Assembly: GCF_029784165.1 (NCBI RefSeq) | Contig: NC_073695.1 | Location: forward strand, 10,143,786-10,207,785 | Length of the DNA stretch: 64,000 nucleotides | Origin: Wyeomyia smithii | Taxonomy: Eukaryota > Arthropoda > Insecta > Diptera > Culicidae | Direction of reading: 5' to 3' | Part shown: positions 1 through 10,948 of the stretch, piece by piece | Layout of the letters: each line of letters begins with the position of its first letter | Numbering within the stretch: the stretch's first letter is position 1 | Notes under the pieces: model-generated | What the model was told of the DNA's origin: nothing | Database searches by the model: none | Seen by the model: only the letters and a program-made list of their open reading frames with translations | Translations under genes and position numbers: made by a program

Positions 1-344
1 AAATTCTTTACTACTGTGCATTCATGTTTTTTTGGAAAGAAAATTAAGTTGCTTAAAATTCTTGAAAAGAAAAGGGGGCGAAATTTGTCCTTTTTTTAAT
101 GTTAATAAACCGGTTTGTTTTCAACAGATTTCATTCATTCTTGCAGCAATCGATTGGAAAATTACACAAGCATCCGCCCGATTGCAGAAAAAAGTTGTTT
201 GATTATGCTAACTATTGTATTTTTGAAAATTGTCATGCCTTGTTAAAACGGAAATTTCGTCTTCTGATTGGTCGCTTTCCCTAATAAAGGTCGAAAAATT
301 GATATATATAGTTAACCGTGGCGTAACGGATTACGGTAGTATTA
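1..344. other. AT-rich non-coding stretch
   Basis: I see no gene, RNA or clear repeat end here. The small open frame at 99-284 has no recognisable domain and no supporting context. Confidence 0.5.
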
Positions 345-415
345 GCTGGCATTCCAAATTTGCTTTCGGCCTAAAATGATCACTTGCCGGCTGGTCACAT
401 ATCTTACAACAGCGT
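345..415 (+). repeat. Dispersed repeat module, copy 1
   Basis: This stretch shares a recognisable core (AATTTGCTTTCGGC, then CACTT and GGCTGGTCACAT) with 1043-1120. The copies are diverged and in the same orientation. The parent element is not identified. Confidence 0.45.
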
Positions 416-1042
416 GGTAGCAGCAAACGTTTCGATATGCCAGTTAAGGGCTTTGGCCTTCTTTGCTTAATTTTGGCAACAACACATTCTATGCTGGTTC
501 TTAGCAATCAAAATTTGTCGCGGCAATGCAATTTACTAAATTTGAAAACAACTTTTACAGCGCGTGTTGTCAGAGTGCCCTAATTCCTACTGTCAGGTGA
601 GCACAAAGGTTGCGATCAGCACATCCGATTTTGAACGGTAAACTGCCCTGTTAGAACGTCTTTACAAGGACGGTTAATTTGACTTTACAGAAATAATTTG
701 AAGTCGATTCAATCAATCAGCTTGAACAGAATTTTTTGTCTCCCAGCTGATCAGTTGCAACATGATGCAACACACAACAGCGAGCAAAAGACATCGTTTG
801 ATGTTCCAAGCCGCAATACGATACGAGTTATATTGTTGCGTGTGTGAGAGCACCACCGGTGTTTTTTTCCGCTAGATACTAAAATTAAACACAATGTGGT
901 GAAGGTTAGCAAAAAGGCTTATTTCATAGCATCCTCCGACTATGAAAGAGTGTTTCTGGTAAAATTTGTTATATTCTTTAGGCGGAAGGTGAACCGGACG
1001 GACAGTCCAACTATGACAGTAGCAGCAGCGGATTGCGGCAGT

Positions 1043-1120
1043 AGCAGCTGGCTTTCCGAATTTGCTTTCGGCTTAAACAAGTCACTTACCCAGCTGGTCA
1101 CATGCCAGCAGCAGCGCGGA
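1043..1120 (+). repeat. Dispersed repeat module, copy 2
   Basis: Second copy of the module at 345-415, sharing AATTTGCTTTCGGC and CAGCTGGTCACATG. The open frame at 896-1141 runs through it and is not credible as a gene. Confidence 0.45.
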
Positions 1121-1344
1121 TTTTTTCAGTTTATAGGGTAGAGCACAGATAGGGTGTAAAAGGAAAATTTAAATTATATTACACACAAGCAGAGATAAAA
1201 TAACAGTTGGCATGATAGTTTTCAATAAGCGGCTTTGCTAATATTAGAAGCACGGAATACAGCTGACACCGGGCATATCTCACAATAGATCAACGATTCT
1301 GGTTGCAACGTGGAAGTTCATACAAGAAAAACGAGGATGCCATA

Positions 1345-1780
1345 TTTTAAAGCTATCTGTCTGTTACCTTTGAAAATGAACAAGGCTAGAGTGATAAACA
1401 ACATTAGCAAGAGCAATTTATGTTTGCATAGTGTTGTTAAATTACAAGTAAGGTTGTGGAAGACTTATTTCATATGTTAAGAAACTATTTTCTCGCAGAT
1501 TTTTATATAAAAAAAAATTATTAAAAAATACATATGCAAGTGTGGAATCTGGAGCTCCAGATGAAATGAAACAGGTTTTTCTCTAAACCGCAACCGCGAA
1601 TGCAACGAGTAATTAAATTTATTTAGCTGGAAAAATATCACCATCAGTACAGCTCGTTAAACTATCTGTTCAAAGACGGAACAGTTTGGTTTTCTATTGT
1701 CTTAGATACCCTGAATTTATTTATTTGAATAAATCTGAGAAATCTCCAGAGTTCTAAAATAAACAACAATGCAGCAACCC
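1345..1780 (+). repeat. Dispersed interspersed repeat (family shared with 31.5 kb)
   Basis: Homologous over its length to 31,525-31,960 in the same orientation. Shared blocks include GGCTAGAGTGAT, AACATTAGC, TTACAAGTAAGGTT, CAGTACAGCTCGTT and TTTGGTTTTCTATTGTCTT. Divergence with indels indicates an old transposon-derived family. No coding capacity or termini were recognised. Confidence 0.65.
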
Positions 1781-2080
1781 GATATAACTTCAAATTTTAC
1801 GAATTTGAAAGTAGTTTTTACTGTTACAACATAGATATGAAAATCATTACGTTTGCAGTTCAAATGTCACGACCATCAAAACGAAATGAGCGATTGAATC
1901 TCGTGCATTCTCTAATGTTTAATTGATATTTATTCAATTCTTTATTTGTCTTGAAATATTTTTCGTTTAAAGAGATTTACATTATGCTTTCAGTTTTGTT
2001 ATGTATGTAATATTTTAATATTCATTGGTTCGTTTTTTATCTATAGTTATCGAAAAATTCTACCTAACCTAAATTTGATA
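1781..2080. other. AT-rich spacer
   Basis: Nothing recognisable was found between the dispersed repeat and the LINE remnant. Confidence 0.4.
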
Positions 2081-3840
2081 ACCTAGCTTACCAGATCTTG
2101 GCTCAATCTGTTCTCTGAGGAGAGAGAATTTTCCGTGAAACCTGCGTAAGAGTTCTCAATCCGCTCTTTAATAGTTTTGCATCCAGCAGCTCGATGTAGA
2201 TCTGTTATAGATCTGTTATACTGTCACGTATGCCGTTACTCCACTCTGCAACTGGACTCGGTAATCTTCCGGCGTTCGTCCATTGACCAGTATTGCGGTA
2301 TCATCCGCAAATAGTGAAAGCTTGTACCCACTGGGAAGTTCAAGCACATCTTATGTGAATACACTGTAGAGGATTGTTCCATAAAGGTGGGCTCAGGTGG
2401 CTCCTTATTATTTTGGCTAGGTACAGTGGTAACCTGACCTGTACCAGTTTATGGATCAGCCCGTCGTGCCACACATTGTCGAATGCCTTTTCCACGTCGA
2501 GTAGCGCCACGGCAGTTTTCTTGGAGAGCTTTGCGAAAACCTTGCTCACCGCTGACAGTAGTGTGATGAGCCTGTAGCTTGTCAGAGAGGTCCTTTTCTG
2601 GATTCAAGATGGGAATTACTTTTCCCGTCTTCCATTTGATCGCAAAGTAGTCCAACTCAAAACACGTTGAGAAGACGACCACCCGAAAACCGCAGGGTTT
2701 GCTGGAGAGCTTCTTCAGTACCAGGTTGAAGCATCGTTACGTGGAGCTTCCTTATTTTTGGCACATTCCACCGCAGCGCTAACTTTCCTCTCCGACACCT
2801 GACTGGTCCGGCCGCAAGAACGTCGTGCATTCGTTCTTCAAGCTGGGTGAGAGTCAAGCGCACTACAACCTCGTGAGGGTTTTCCATGCTAGATCTGATC
2901 TTGTGTACCTGCACAAACTTTCTGACGAATAATACTTCAGGAGTTTTTCCGCCTTCCAGCACGGCTTCAAGTGGTCACCCATTAGACCAATGTCGGTGGA
3001 GAACTGGTCATTTCGGATAGTTGTCACCTGGTCAGCGATGATACGTTTGAGAATTGTGGCTTGTTGTTTCTTTAGCAGGCAGCCTGTATGCTGGAACTGG
3101 CGTCGAATGATGTTTCGTTGTTGAATTAGCCTACTGTTGTGAGCACCAATCACGGCGGATTGGCGCCACACCGGTACCCAACGGATGCAGGTTTCCTCTG
3201 CGGCGTGTACTGCTTCCTCAAAGACTTGCAGCTGATTATCTTTGGTATTAACGGAAGGCAGGTTCGGTTCATAAGGCAAGCTAGAGTCCACTAGTTGGCT
3301 GAATGTGTCCCAGTTGGCCCGATGGTCTGGACGGAACAGGAGTTGGATTTAATTCATTGGATAGTGGTCGGAGCTCAGTTCGTAGTAAGTGACGAGCTTG
3401 GGCAGGGCCAGGTCGAATAAGAAGACGTCTAGTGTCGACGTAGTAGCAGCTGGAGATCGGAAGATTGGTTCGTCCGGAAAGTAAAAAGCACACAAGCCTG
3501 AACTAAGGTGTTCTGCCAGCAGCTCATCATTTTGGTTGCAGCTGCGGTTCTTCCACAGTGTATGGCGGATGGTGAGGTCACCAGTCATCACGAAGCCGGT
3601 ACTGGCATCGGCGAACTTTTGAAGGTCTTTTGTATGGAGCTTGGATGTACCGTTATGTTTTTCGCACTGACGAAGATAGTAGACAACAAACAGTATGATG
3701 TCTCCGTGGTGGGCATGGATTATCACTTCGATGGCTTCGATGATACTGATTACAGCAACACCGCCAGTAGTGGAGTTGGAGCGATCTAGCTGGACCTAGA
3801 TGAGACTGGGGAGCAAAAAGTTGGATGTTGGATTTAGCCT
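2080..3840 (-). mobile_element. Jockey-like LINE remnant (endonuclease and reverse transcriptase pieces)
   Basis: A degenerate non-LTR retrotransposon reads on the minus strand through several frames. At 3349-3726 is an endonuclease piece with a GDLTIRHTLW block, a variant of the family's GDFNAKH motif, ending in SSDHYP. At 2863-3291 is the linker between endonuclease and reverse transcriptase, with the typical IIRRQFQHTG stretch. The RT palm at 2340-2549 contains ALLDVEKAFDNVWHDGL. Further downstream at 2297-2311 the catalytic FADDT box is still intact. Frameshifts and stops break the frame many times and no 5' end is visible, so it is a dead relic. Clade assignment (Jockey) is from motif style; a related I/R1-type LINE is possible. 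Confidence 0.85.
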
Positions 3841-3904
3841 AGTTTCGGTGATTAGTCCTACGTATATGTTTGGTTGAGCAGGAAAGTTGCTTAGCTCGAT
3901 TTTT

Positions 3905-3986
3905 TTAGTCCTTACGGAGTGAGCGTTCGACTGGTTTTAGGTACCAGTCAGAAAAGGCATGGGTTCAAATCCCACCGCTGTCACCA
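3905..3986 (+). repeat. tRNA-like SINE head
   Basis: A tRNA-related block ends in a good RNA polymerase III B-box (GGTTCAAATCCCACC at 3962-3976), with an A-box-like GAGTGAGCGTTCGACTGG upstream. The acceptor ends do not pair well and the following ~150 bp is SINE-body-like, so a tRNA-derived SINE is more likely than a functional tRNA gene. Confidence 0.5.
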
Positions 3987-5034
3987 TAATGTAGGTAGTT
4001 TCCTACCAGGATTATTTGTTACGTGGAGTTTTAAACACAACCTGTACGCGTTCTCACGCGAAATTACCTCATGAAGATGATGGAAATGATTGATTTTATA
4101 GAGCTATAACTCAGACCAGAGAGGCTTTCCCTCCGGTCTTAGGCTACCATCTATCTAGATATCTTACTCTGACCTATAGTATTTCTTGGCCTGTTTTATT
4201 TCCGAACTTACTTTTTAGTACATTCAGCTGCTTGCCGAGAACATTAGAGCGCGTGCATCGGAGCACGTGCGAGAGCGTACGATACTCGCGTGTGCGCTAA
4301 CGTGAGTGACCGAGAGTACCCGTAAGGGACGCTGTGCCGCTGGCCTCGGTTTCGTTTATAGTTAAATCGAAAAGGTTTGCATGATCGCTTAGGATGTTGA
4401 CATTTCGTAAGCCATCAGCCAGTTGATGTTAAATGGTAGGCTCCAGTTTATGTTAAAGTTGTTTTTCGTCAATAGCTTAATCTGCTGTTTTAAGTAAACT
4501 TGACAGCAGGCTATTTCTTTAGTTAACATTTTACTTGGTTTCACTGAATTCAGCGGAAGGCTGAAATTTTGATGAAAACTTGACGGAACATCCAGGCGTT
4601 GGAAGTTGACGGAGAGCTCACTGGGATTGGCATTGATCGATATCTTTCATTCAATCACCACAACTTATTAAACACCTTTTATGACACGTTATTTGCACAA
4701 GTGTGATAGCGGAGGGATCACTCTAGCCTTCTGAACAAAAACCACGCTTGGAAGAGTTTCTAAAGCTGAGAACCATCACCAAAATGAAGAGACGCTCCGG
4801 AAAAAGGATGAAGGCAGATAGGACCTTTTGAAATGTTTATCTAAAATTGTGGGTGTCGTGGCCATGGTACAGGCAGTTCATGCACTGTGTAACGTGTCAG
4901 CACGTTTGTTGCGGTAAGCTTCCCACCTTACGATGCTGTACCCAATGCTTTTTACTTCGCCCAGCTTCTTCAGGTTGCAGGGTTTTCAAAGTGTAGGTGC
5001 CAGATAAAACGAACCATCCAGATCAACACTCTTA
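3987..5034. other. Non-coding stretch
   Basis: No gene or element termini were recognised. It is GC-richer around 4,230-4,340, with several CGTG and GCGTG words. Confidence 0.4.
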
Positions 5035-5600
5035 ACCAGAGTCAGACAAAGTCATTTTCAAATGACAATCATCAGGTTATAGTGACGCTTTGACCCGTCG
5101 CTTCCAATTGAAAAGATTTTGTATCATTTTAGAGCACTTCATGAGTCACATGAAACCTAGTCGAAAGCTCTTGTTTTGATTTTGACAGCTGAAGGGCTTA
5201 AAATTGATACCAATGATTTTCAATTGAAAGCGGAGATTATCATCATCACTCTCACTTGACGATTCTCAATTGAAAATGAAAATGAGCGTTGACGAAGACT
5301 GGAGGCTTCCATACAGTACTTCACACAGATATAGGAAAGAGGAAGGAAATATTGATCGGAACTTTCGTGATGCCATTGCCGTTCTAACTACGGCTTGCGG
5401 TATTAGAAAACTATCATCAAACGCCGCGATGCGGTGCTAATTTCAATTGAGACGCTGAAGGAAAGGAAAGAGTCTCTCTCTCCGTCAATTGAAATAGCCA
5501 TCAGTTCCATTTGAAATGATCCGATGAACAACAGACGAGAAAGAGAGAAAGAAGTGATTCGCTGACGATGACGATGGCGCGAGTATATCAGTTTCATTGT
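5035..5600 (+). repeat. Dispersed ~0.6 kb repeat with CAATTGAAA motifs, copy 1
   Basis: Homologous to 49,018-49,610 in the same orientation. Shared landmarks in order are GACAAAGTCA, GTGACCCGTCGCTT-like, AATTGAAAGCGGAG, GGCTTCCATACAG, AATATTGATCGGAACTT, GATGCGGTG and CTGAAGGAAAGGAA. The CAATTGAAA word and its reverse recur along it, so it can fold on itself in many registers. No coding capacity; probably a non-autonomous DNA element whose ends I could not fix. Confidence 0.65.
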
Positions 5601-6060
5601 TTTGATTCGAAAATGTAGAGCCCTGCTCTCAACCTTACGCCGGATGATGTGTGTAGCCAGGGTAGTGCCACTTAATTTAACCTACCCAGGATGCTAGCTG
5701 GGTCCCAGAGAGAGGAAACTGAGCAGGACCCAATGAAGGCGTTCGGTTGGTTTGTCGTGCGTGTATTACTCACATGTGGATTCTTGCGAGTAGACTTTAA
5801 TTCTGTCGAGTTATTCCGCCGATGAGCATATAATTTTTATGCTAAACTGGGTGATCGGCGTGGTCTGCGAAGCTAATGTCTTCAACTTCCGAAAAAGGCT
5901 ACTTCTTCTTCCTGGACGAGTTTTCCAGTGTAGTGACCACTGGAACCACCTGGATCTTGGAGACCTTAAATTTATCCATCAGCTTCCTGAAGGTGTTATT
6001 TCGCAACAACTACTCTTCTCACTCGTTCTAGCATCTAGCTCTAGGTCCAGCTCTTCAAGC
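5601..6060. other. Non-coding stretch
   Basis: Nothing recognisable. The frame at 5839-6066 has no domain and runs into a transposon end. Confidence 0.4.
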
Positions 6061-6284
6061 AGGTAAATTAACATATAGTAGACCCCTTTCCTATAGTGAA
6101 CCACTCGTTAGCTTAATTTAATATAATTTAACTCGCGTGAATTTCAGAAAACTTCCATCCAGCCAATCTGCTTAGCAATCATTTATAGGTTCCGATTTAT
6201 GTTAAGAGAAATTGAGTTAATTTGAATGGTGGTCTACTATAGGTAAATAAAGCACAGGGGTCCATTTAACGTTAATTTACTCTA
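6061..6284 (+). mobile_element. TIR element, family B, copy 1
   Basis: Non-autonomous element with double-layered inverted ends. The left end has AGGTAAATTAACATATAGTA followed by CCTATAGTGAACCACTCG. The reverse complement of the right end reads TAGAGTAAATTAACG, then CCTATAGTAGACCACC. The interior (TCCATCCAGCCAATCTGC) matches the other copies at 7.67-8.16 and 8.28-8.61 kb. First of four neighbouring copies. Confidence 0.75.
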
Positions 6285-6323
6285 CACAGCGTAGAAACTT
6301 TTCGCAGTTTGTAAAATCGACTA

Positions 6324-7608
6324 GGGTGAAATAACTTATAGTGCATCCAGGGCTGTCATTCGCACACTCATTGCGCTCAGTGTGTGAATTTTACGTCAAG
6401 GCACAACGAGAACGGTACCTACACATTTTGACAACCAACAACCACAAAGAAAAAGAGCGAAAACGAAATGACTATGAAAGATATCACCAAGTGAGAAATA
6501 TTTCAAGAGAGGGAGAACGAACAACACTTTGTGCTGCTTTTCGTGACACATTGCGTGATCACAAAGAGCTTCAGTTTGAGCAGTTTGCGTTGCGTTGCGG
6601 GTGGAAAAAATAGCAGAGAAAAGGAACCAAGAAAGGACCATATACATTTTTGAGAATTCATTTACACACGGTTCTCAATGGCGTGGACGTGTTTCTGCCC
6701 CGGTATTCATATAAAATCGCTTCATGCATTCACTACTGTGACCGTTCATTAGAGTGTTAATGACTTGTATGGAAAAAAATTATCCATCGTCGCATTTAGA
6801 AGTTCGGTCAGTCGAAAAGTGAAACTCAAACCGATCGATTGTTTCATTTTTTGTTTTTGGATAACACCAGATCTCGATGTTTCATGCATTTTTAAGACAT
6901 TTGGTATCAGAATTTTTCGATATTCAGAAATTCATGCTTTACCTGTGCATTTTTTTTCGTTGGTCACAAAATAATGCTTTCGTGCTCCCAAAGTCAGATT
7001 AAGCTGAAGTTTAGTATGGGAACTTTTTTCGAAGACAAAGCTATTGAGCCCTACTTCTCAACGAAATTCGAAAAGTCTATTTATATTACCACCCTACTGT
7101 TAATGTACGAGACATATTGCGGCTATCTCCGGGAAGAAACCATTTTTAGTTTTGAAACAAAACGCATTGAGCAGCACTGAAAATTAGCTCCTAAATTATT
7201 TCAGTAGGAGTCAAATGAAGTGTAAAAACCAAAAAAAAAAAAATAATACTATAATTATTCGTTTGTCAAATCCGATAATCATTCCCTTAGGCAACACACA
7301 AAGTAAGACACAATGTGTGGTGTCGCACATTTTAGCAAATACACAAAGAGTACTCAGTCGCATTTTTTCGGTTCGAAAGAAATAAAAAAGAGCGAATGGG
7401 GAGAAGAGAACACAATCGAAATATCGGGAGTGGCACGCACGGTTTGATGGCAAATGTGTTGTGTACAAATTTGTGTGGTTCTGTCTGCACTGAGGTGAAT
7501 TCCAGCCCTGAGTGCATCCTTTTACTTTATTGGCGGACCACCCGTCAGATTAACTCGAATCGCGGTGGTCCACTATTGGAAAACAATCCACTATAGATTA
7601 ATTTGCCT
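6324..7608 (+). mobile_element. TIR element, family B, copy 2 (split by a hAT-like element)
   Basis: Once the 6348-7510 insertion and one TSD are removed, about 114 bp remain. They start TAGGGTGAAATAAC, continue GCGGACCACCCGTCAG, and end CCACTATAGATTAATTTGCC, which is the reverse complement of the family's outer end. This is a short, almost fully palindromic version of family B. Confidence 0.7.
6348..7510 (+). mobile_element. hAT-like non-autonomous DNA transposon (1163 bp) with 8-bp TSD
   Basis: The ends are CAGGGCTGTCATTC and, as reverse complement, CAGGGCTGGAATTC. Both are flanked by the identical 8-bp direct repeat AGTGCATC (6340-6347 and 7511-7518). CAGGG-type ends plus an 8-bp duplication are the hAT superfamily signature. 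Interior frames (for example 6396-6647 and 7211-7468 minus) carry no transposase motif, so the element is non-autonomous. It sits inside the left TIR of family-B copy 2. Confidence 0.88.
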
Positions 7609-7668
7609 TATTGTTTTCAATGGTCAAACATGAACTGAATGGATGAATGCAATCTCTATATACAGAGA

Positions 7669-8162
7669 ACATAAAATTAACCTATATCCCTTTCCGACCG
7701 AGCCCACACAATTGTGTAGGTAAAAATGGCAGATAACAAACCCTCAATCGAAGCAAATCCTATATAAAAACATTTGCTTGCTTCGGCTTTTTATTTTTCG
7801 TAGCAGCTGCGATGTTCAAACTAGTGTTTCAAAACACTAAAGCAATAAAACAATTAATAGGACGTTCAAAAAGCGAGAAAGAAGGTTTTGTTTCAGTCAT
7901 CTTTTACCTACGTAATTTTACGGGCCCGGTCGGAAAGGGATATTGGATTCCTTGCCTATAGTGGACCACTCGCCAGACTAACTCAATTTATGAACAACTC
8001 GAAGGATTTTCCAAAAACTTCCATCAGGAAACTTCTTATCCAGGCAATCTGCATCAGAATCACGAAAATATTTAATAAATTCCGATTTATGTAGAGAAAA
8101 GTTGAGTAAATCTGACAAGTGGTCCAGCTGCAAAACTGAACTGAAAATAAAGGTTTAAACTA
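7669..8162 (+). mobile_element. TIR element, family B, copy 3 (split by a TA-flanked element)
   Basis: AAAATTAACCTA before the 7687-7940 insertion joins TTGGATTCCTTGCCTATAGT after it, rebuilding the family's left end. The interior with CTTATCCAGGCAATCTGC and the right-hand TCTGACAAGTGGTCC match the other copies. The outer right end is decayed, so the right limit is approximate. Confidence 0.65.
7687..7940 (+). mobile_element. TIR element (254 bp), TA target duplication
   Basis: Left end TCCCTTTCCGACCGAGCCC and right end (reverse complement) TCCCTTTCCGACCGGGCCC differ at one position. Inner TIR sequence continues to the shared GTAGGTAAAA. TA flanks both sides, fitting a Tc1/mariner-type or other TA-targeting transposon. 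No coding capacity. Inserted inside family-B copy 3. Confidence 0.8.
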
Positions 8163-8282
8163 CACTTTTCACTGATTTACTACTCAATGATATTTCAATT
8201 ATTGTATCACAAGTTTTGGCAACCTTTGTCATTCTATCGAAACATTGGTGATCAAAATCTTTTCAGTTTTAACCACATAATA

Positions 8283-8605
8283 GGGTAGATTGACCTATTG
8301 TGGACCCATTTCCTTTAGTGGACCACCTGCCAGATTAACAAAATTTATACAAAAACTTGAGGAATTTCAAACAACTCCCATCGGGAAACGTCTTATCCAG
8401 CGAATCTGCATCAAAAACATTTATAAATTTCGATTTCTGTTAAGAGGAATTGACCTAACCCTCTGATGCCCAGTGCCGCCTTTAGACGGCCTTCAGTTGA
8501 ACCTCTAAAAAGCTCCAATAGTAATTGTTTCGAAGTCCGCCCAAAAAACAATTTGGGCATTAGAGGGTTAATCTGACGGGTGAACCACTATAGGTTTAAA
8601 TGCCC
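8283..8605 (+). mobile_element. TIR element, family B, copy 4 (split by a piggyBac-like MITE)
   Basis: Begins GGGTAGATTGACCTATTGTG and ends GGTTTAAATGCCC with TA on both sides (8281-8282, 8606-8607). The inner end CCACCTGCCAGATTAAC matches the other copies. The right half is interrupted by the MITE at 8459-8567. Removing it restores the ATTGAnTTAATYTGA site seen uninterrupted in copy 1. Confidence 0.8.
8459..8567 (+). mobile_element. piggyBac-like MITE, copy 1 (109 bp)
   Basis: Starts CCCTCTGATGCCCAGTG and ends TTGGGCATTAGAGGG, flanked by CTAA and TTAA, the latter being the piggyBac target. Interior words TTTAGACGG and CCTCTAAAAAGC are shared with copies at 11.19, 24.86 and 33.53 kb. Nested in family-B copy 4. 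Confidence 0.82.
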
Positions 8606-8607
8606 TA

Positions 8608-9068
8608 TGCTCTGGATGCAACATCCAACACCCTTATATACTGTGCTATCTGCCTCTACCGACACGTACAAATTTATGCTGTCCTCTGATATTTGCTTCT
8701 ATATGACACACAGAGGAAGAAAAAGGAAATACGGCAATATGATTGTCTTCCAGGTTGCAAAACAATATCTAGGGGAACTACTCCATTATTCATCTCAGCC
8801 CATATATTTATCTCGTACAACATAAAAACACAGTTGAAAACAGGGAAAAACGCATATTTCCTAACTATACCAATCTGTTAATCCATGGAATGGATTCTTC
8901 TTAGTTCACTTTAGATATCTCATAAAGTAGAATCCTCAAAAACTCACTTAAAGGCACTAAATTTGATATTATAGTCGGGCATCTGCACTCGTTCTATACG
9001 CCTACAACGGGACTCATTCAGCAAGCATCCAAAATTTTTTTCATCACTAGCGAACCTTTTTTTACTAT
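8608..9068. other. Non-coding stretch
   Basis: Nothing recognisable. The frames at 8580-8825 and 8693-8881 overlap each other and show no domain. Confidence 0.4.
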
Positions 9069-9402
9069 AACCACTAAACAAAATCACTTACTACACTAAG
9101 AATACTTTAATCTTTGAAATGTTCACGTTGAATTTCTAAAAACAACTGTTAATACGAAAAAATCATACTGAAAATAATAAATTATTCCGACATAATTGAC
9201 ATAAATCGACAGCACTGCAGTGGTCACCTAGGTTACCAATTTTGCACTTAAACAACTACAGCGGATATCTAGGTAACCTACTACGACGGGCTGCGGCTAC
9301 GTTCATTCATGATAATGTGATTCATTCATGATTAACAGTGTGATGAATATGGGGGCATCGTGATTCAAGTTTTGAGATGGATTTGGCAGCGTTAACCACG
9401 TT
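9069..9402 (+). repeat. Tandem duplication, unit 1
   Basis: 334-bp unit beginning AACCACTAAACAAAATCAC. It is followed directly by a near-identical second unit at 9403-9842 and lacks the 115-bp block at 9480-9594 of that unit. Contains CACCTAGGTTACC and its near-complement CTAGGTAACC, which suggests an inverted-repeat element inside. Confidence 0.9.
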
Positions 9403-9842
9403 AACCACTAAACAAAATCACTTACTACACTAAGAATACTTTAATCTTTGAAATGTTCACGTTGAATTTCTAAAAACAAGCTTGAATTAGCAGAAATATA
9501 AGACATGAATTTCTACAATTCCTAAATTTCAACTGTATGTATTTTCATCTGTTTTCACTACGTTGAACAAAATCAAAATTTGCCAAATCAGTTACTGTTA
9601 ATACGAAAAAATCATACCGAAAATATTAAATTATTCCGACATAATTGACATAAATCGACAGCACTGCAGTGGTCACTTAGGTTACCAATTTTGCACTTAA
9701 GCAACTACAGCGGATATCTAGGTAACCTACTACGACGGGCTGCGGCTACGTTCATTCATGATAATGTGATTCATTCATGATTAACAGTGTGATGAATATG
9801 GGGGCATCGTGATTCTAGTTTTAAGATGGATTTGGCAGCGTT
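9403..9842 (+). repeat. Tandem duplication, unit 2 with 115-bp extra block
   Basis: Matches unit 1 with only a few substitutions but carries 115 bp more (9480-9594). The block has no target duplication at its edges, so a deletion in unit 1 is as likely as an insertion here. Confidence 0.9.
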
Positions 9843-10051
9843 GTGAAAAATAGTTTATTTTACAAAATTCAGGATAAATCTAGCTAATTTTACTAAATAT
9901 ACAATTCTGAACGATTCCATAAGAGCACGTAAGCGTATTTAGTTCATTTGTTTAATGATTTCTTGAAAATTTGGTGTTTAAACCGTGCGTTCTTCGTGAA
10001 TATCGGCTCAATGAGATGAATAATGGAGCAGTTCTCCTACGCGTTGCGTCG

Positions 10052-10290
10052 ACAGCAATTATGTAGTTTTAACTTGGCTGATAGATGACAAGCACTCAAC
10101 GCTATATTCATGCCTGGTTTGTTGCAGTGCTGTTGCCTGTGCCTGCATGTTTTTCTTCAAGACATCCGTTTTAATATGATTCTAGCAGCAGATTGTTAAT
10201 TTTTGTTTCCTTAAAAGCTTCACCTTCAAGACATCTAAATAGTCTAGGTTCGTGAAAGCAACGTATTGGGACGGCGAGATTCTGTTTATT
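10052..10290 (+). repeat. Dispersed repeat (family shared with 32.1 kb)
   Basis: Shares GCTTCACCTTCAAGACATC, AATAGTCTAGG and GAGATTCTGT with 32,093-32,400 in the same order. Some family sequence resumes after 10,957 (GACGTTACACCGTGGC). Old interspersed family, function unknown. Confidence 0.6.
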
Positions 10291-10763
10291 TTTTGTCTAT
10301 TAATTGCAGTCAAACTTAAAGAAAGAGTTTTGATCAGTGTAAGTTGATTTTGTTGTCTTTTTGTTGTTAGTTTTTTCAAATTTAACAAAAAATCTTTTTT
10401 TCCTATTTTGAAATTTTTATCTGCTTAAAATCTTTTGTTGATATTTTTTTAAATTATTAATTTTCTTTTTTTTTTATTTTCTTCATTTTATTTTTATTTA
10501 GAAATCGATTGAGGAACGTTCACAAATAACTATTTTCGACCTACTTTTCTCCTATATGAATCTTTAAACTTTTCCGTATAGATTGCAAAACTTTGTCAAA
10601 CAGAAGCCCTTCCTTTCCATCAAGCGTTACGTATTTCATGGATGTCCCCTTATGGTATATCAGCTTTAGATGGGTCATATTTAAAATTGATTTGTTTTCT
10701 GCTATTATATATAATTGAGTCTCAAATCATATTTAATCGAGTCTGCATATAGTCCCGTATTAC

Positions 10764-10948
10764 CAGGCCCGAATTTTAGGGGGGGGGGCAAATGCCCCGG
10801 GCCTCCCGATTCAAGGGGCCCCCCTAGACCTGGGCCGACCTTTTTTTTTGCTCGTCACCTCCCAGAACGTTACCTCTAAATGTTTTAAGAAAAGAGGGCC
10901 TCACAAACAAATTTGCCCCGGGCCCCCCACCGTCTAAATCCGGCCCTG
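10764..10948 (+). mobile_element. hAT-like MITE (185 bp), G/C-rich ends, 8-bp TSD
   Basis: Ends CAGGCCCGAATTTT and, as reverse complement, CAGGGCCGGATTTAGACGG. It is flanked by identical CGTATTAC repeats at 10,756-10,763 and 10,949-10,956. The CAGGGCCGGATTTA terminus and 8-bp TSD are typical hAT features. The inner poly-G/C blocks (GGGGGGGG, GGGCCCCCC) make it a compositional outlier. Confidence 0.88.

Noticed and set aside
540..610. Second recursive splice site (TGTCAG|GTGAGC at 594)
   Set aside because: The pyrimidine tract is weak and the site is upstream of the only candidate exon.
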